From assembly GCA_025345505.1 (NCBI GenBank), contig JANVCC010000018.1, positions 41,369,745 through 41,433,744 on the forward strand: 64,000 nt of DNA, read 5' to 3'. Each line of letters starts with the position of its first letter. Position 1 is the stretch's first letter. Of this stretch, positions 62,750 to 64,000 are shown piece by piece. The notes beneath the pieces were generated by a model. The model was not told the origin of the DNA, did not search any database, and saw only the letters and a list, made by a program, of their open reading frames with translations. The translations under genes and the position numbers were made by a program. The stretch comes from Todiramphus chloris collaris. Its lineage: Eukaryota; Chordata; Aves; Coraciiformes; Alcedinidae.

Positions 62750-64000
62750 GTAAAGTATTTTTAAGATGCAAAAATTAGGACTACTTAGGGAAGTAAACCT
62801 TGCTAATGGTTTGCTACATTTGACTCATGGCATAGAGCAGAGAGGCTTGTCATGTAATGGTAGGTTCTGTTTCTATCCCCTGTTAACGCTGCATTTCTTT
62901 TTGGTCATAGAAGCAGGTATAAGTGCCCTTTAAAATACACTGAATTTTATTAAGGGCTAACAATATAGCGTTATAACTGGAATAGATACTATAATCTGCC
63001 TTTTTCTGGTTTTGTTCAGGTCTAAAGTTTACAGAAACTAAGCTACAGTGTTGTGGATTTATTTTATTTTTCTTTTTAGGAAAAGAGTTTTAAAAATTAG
63101 ACAATATTTTGTTTCCAAATGAGTTTTGGGAGTTGAGGGAAGTACTACATATTTGAAATTAGTATGGAATACAGTGATCTATAAACCAGGGAACTCTGAA
63201 AAAGAAGAAAGACTTTTTTTTTACATTATCACATAACTTGCACATAGAGGTCTGGAGCAAGTTCCTATCAGCAATAAGGAGGGATTTAGAAGTTCTAGTT
63301 TGGATGAATGTCTTTATTCCAGAAGGTGTCAGGAACACTTGCATTGGACAGTAAGGTGAGAGAGGTGCTACTCTGACTTCAGATTACTCCAGGGTATGGC
63401 AGGATAGAAAGGCTAAATTATCAGCTTCCTGAAATAGGTGAAATGTCATATCAATTAATGTTTATGTGGGTTGATCATTAGAATCTAAAGTTGTGAGTTG
63501 ATTTTGTTTATTTTTAGATTAGAACTTGTATTTTCTCTTGGCATAAAGAAAATATGCATTGCCTTTTAGTCTTACTGAGTAATAAATCTGAGTTTTTAAA
63601 TTATCTAAGTAGCTGTATATGTTTCATCTCTGAAGGATGTTGTCTGTACTGGGGACTAAAAATACAGCCTGTTCATCTATTCTGGTTTTAGTTGGTCATG
63701 CAAGTTGCAGATTTCAGAGAAATTTGCTGTCACTAGTAGCAACTGTAGATTGTTTGACAAGCAAGAGGAAAATAGGAAGGTTGAATCAGATACAGAAGTA
63801 ATTCTGAAGCTGTTAAAAATGCTGTCTGAATTGCATTATGTGACATAAGTTCCACATATGCAGTAGCAAATTATTAAAAAAGAAAAAAATGAAATAGTAT
63901 CCTTCTCAAAAATTTTTAGATCATCTGATGGACCTTGCTCTCACCTAAAAAAACTTGTTAACATTCAAGTCTCTCAAAGAAACCAAGGCAAAATCAAATA
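62750..64000 (+). other. MANEA: MANEA intron 3 (partial)
   Basis: The intron starts at donor GTAAAG and runs off the right edge. The sequence is AT-rich with no exon, transposon or RNA gene recognised. The next expected coding sequence would resume at residue 221 in phase 0. Confidence 0.85.

Overview
The window is vertebrate nuclear DNA, almost certainly from a bird. CR1 LINE fragments are the only abundant repeats, many keep the avian CR1 3' end (a GATTCTRTGA-type tail), introns are large and coding sequence is very sparse. No Alu, L1 or B1 elements were seen. The one protein gene recognised is MANEA (glycoprotein endo-alpha-1,2-mannosidase, GH99) on the + strand at the right-hand end. In human, MANEA follows a very large gene desert separating it from EPHA7 and is followed by FUT9. 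The 51 kb of non-genic sequence to its left fits the MANEA end of that desert, if the order is conserved.

Layout: 1-51.7 kb is AT-rich intergenic DNA with no supportable gene. It holds CR1 pieces of several ages. Better-preserved avian-type copies lie at 5.96-6.63, 22.5-23.2, 28.65-28.78, 46.1-47.3 (with reverse-transcriptase motifs and an internal deletion) and 47.8-48.2 kb (minus strand). A minus-strand piece of the endonuclease region lies at 39.1-39.8 kb. Very decayed copies lie at 6.9-8.1, 12.3, 35.5-36.1 and 41.2-41.8 kb. It also holds a likely solo LTR (37.44-38.04 kb), a MIR-like SINE trace (30.4 kb), long homopolymer and AAAC tracts, and stretches that resemble conserved non-coding elements (best at 45.1-45.4 kb).

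At 51.68-52.46 kb there is a CpG island with two NRF1-like sites and a consensus splice donor after position 52046. I read it as the MANEA promoter and non-coding first exon. Intron 1 (about 6.4 kb) carries two copies of an unnamed ~180-bp repeat. The first coding exon (58456-59048, ATG at 58499) encodes the cytoplasmic tail, signal anchor, stem and start of the GH99 domain. The next coding exon (62640-62749) continues it in phase. Together they give the first 220 of about 460 residues. The catalytic glutamates lie in exons beyond the right edge.

The most interesting items are a short uORF overlapping the MANEA start codon, the intron-1 repeat pair, a second unnamed repeat pair at 22.1 and 26.0 kb, the putative LTR, and the candidate conserved element near 45.2 kb. 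I found no evidence of a new multi-gene system.
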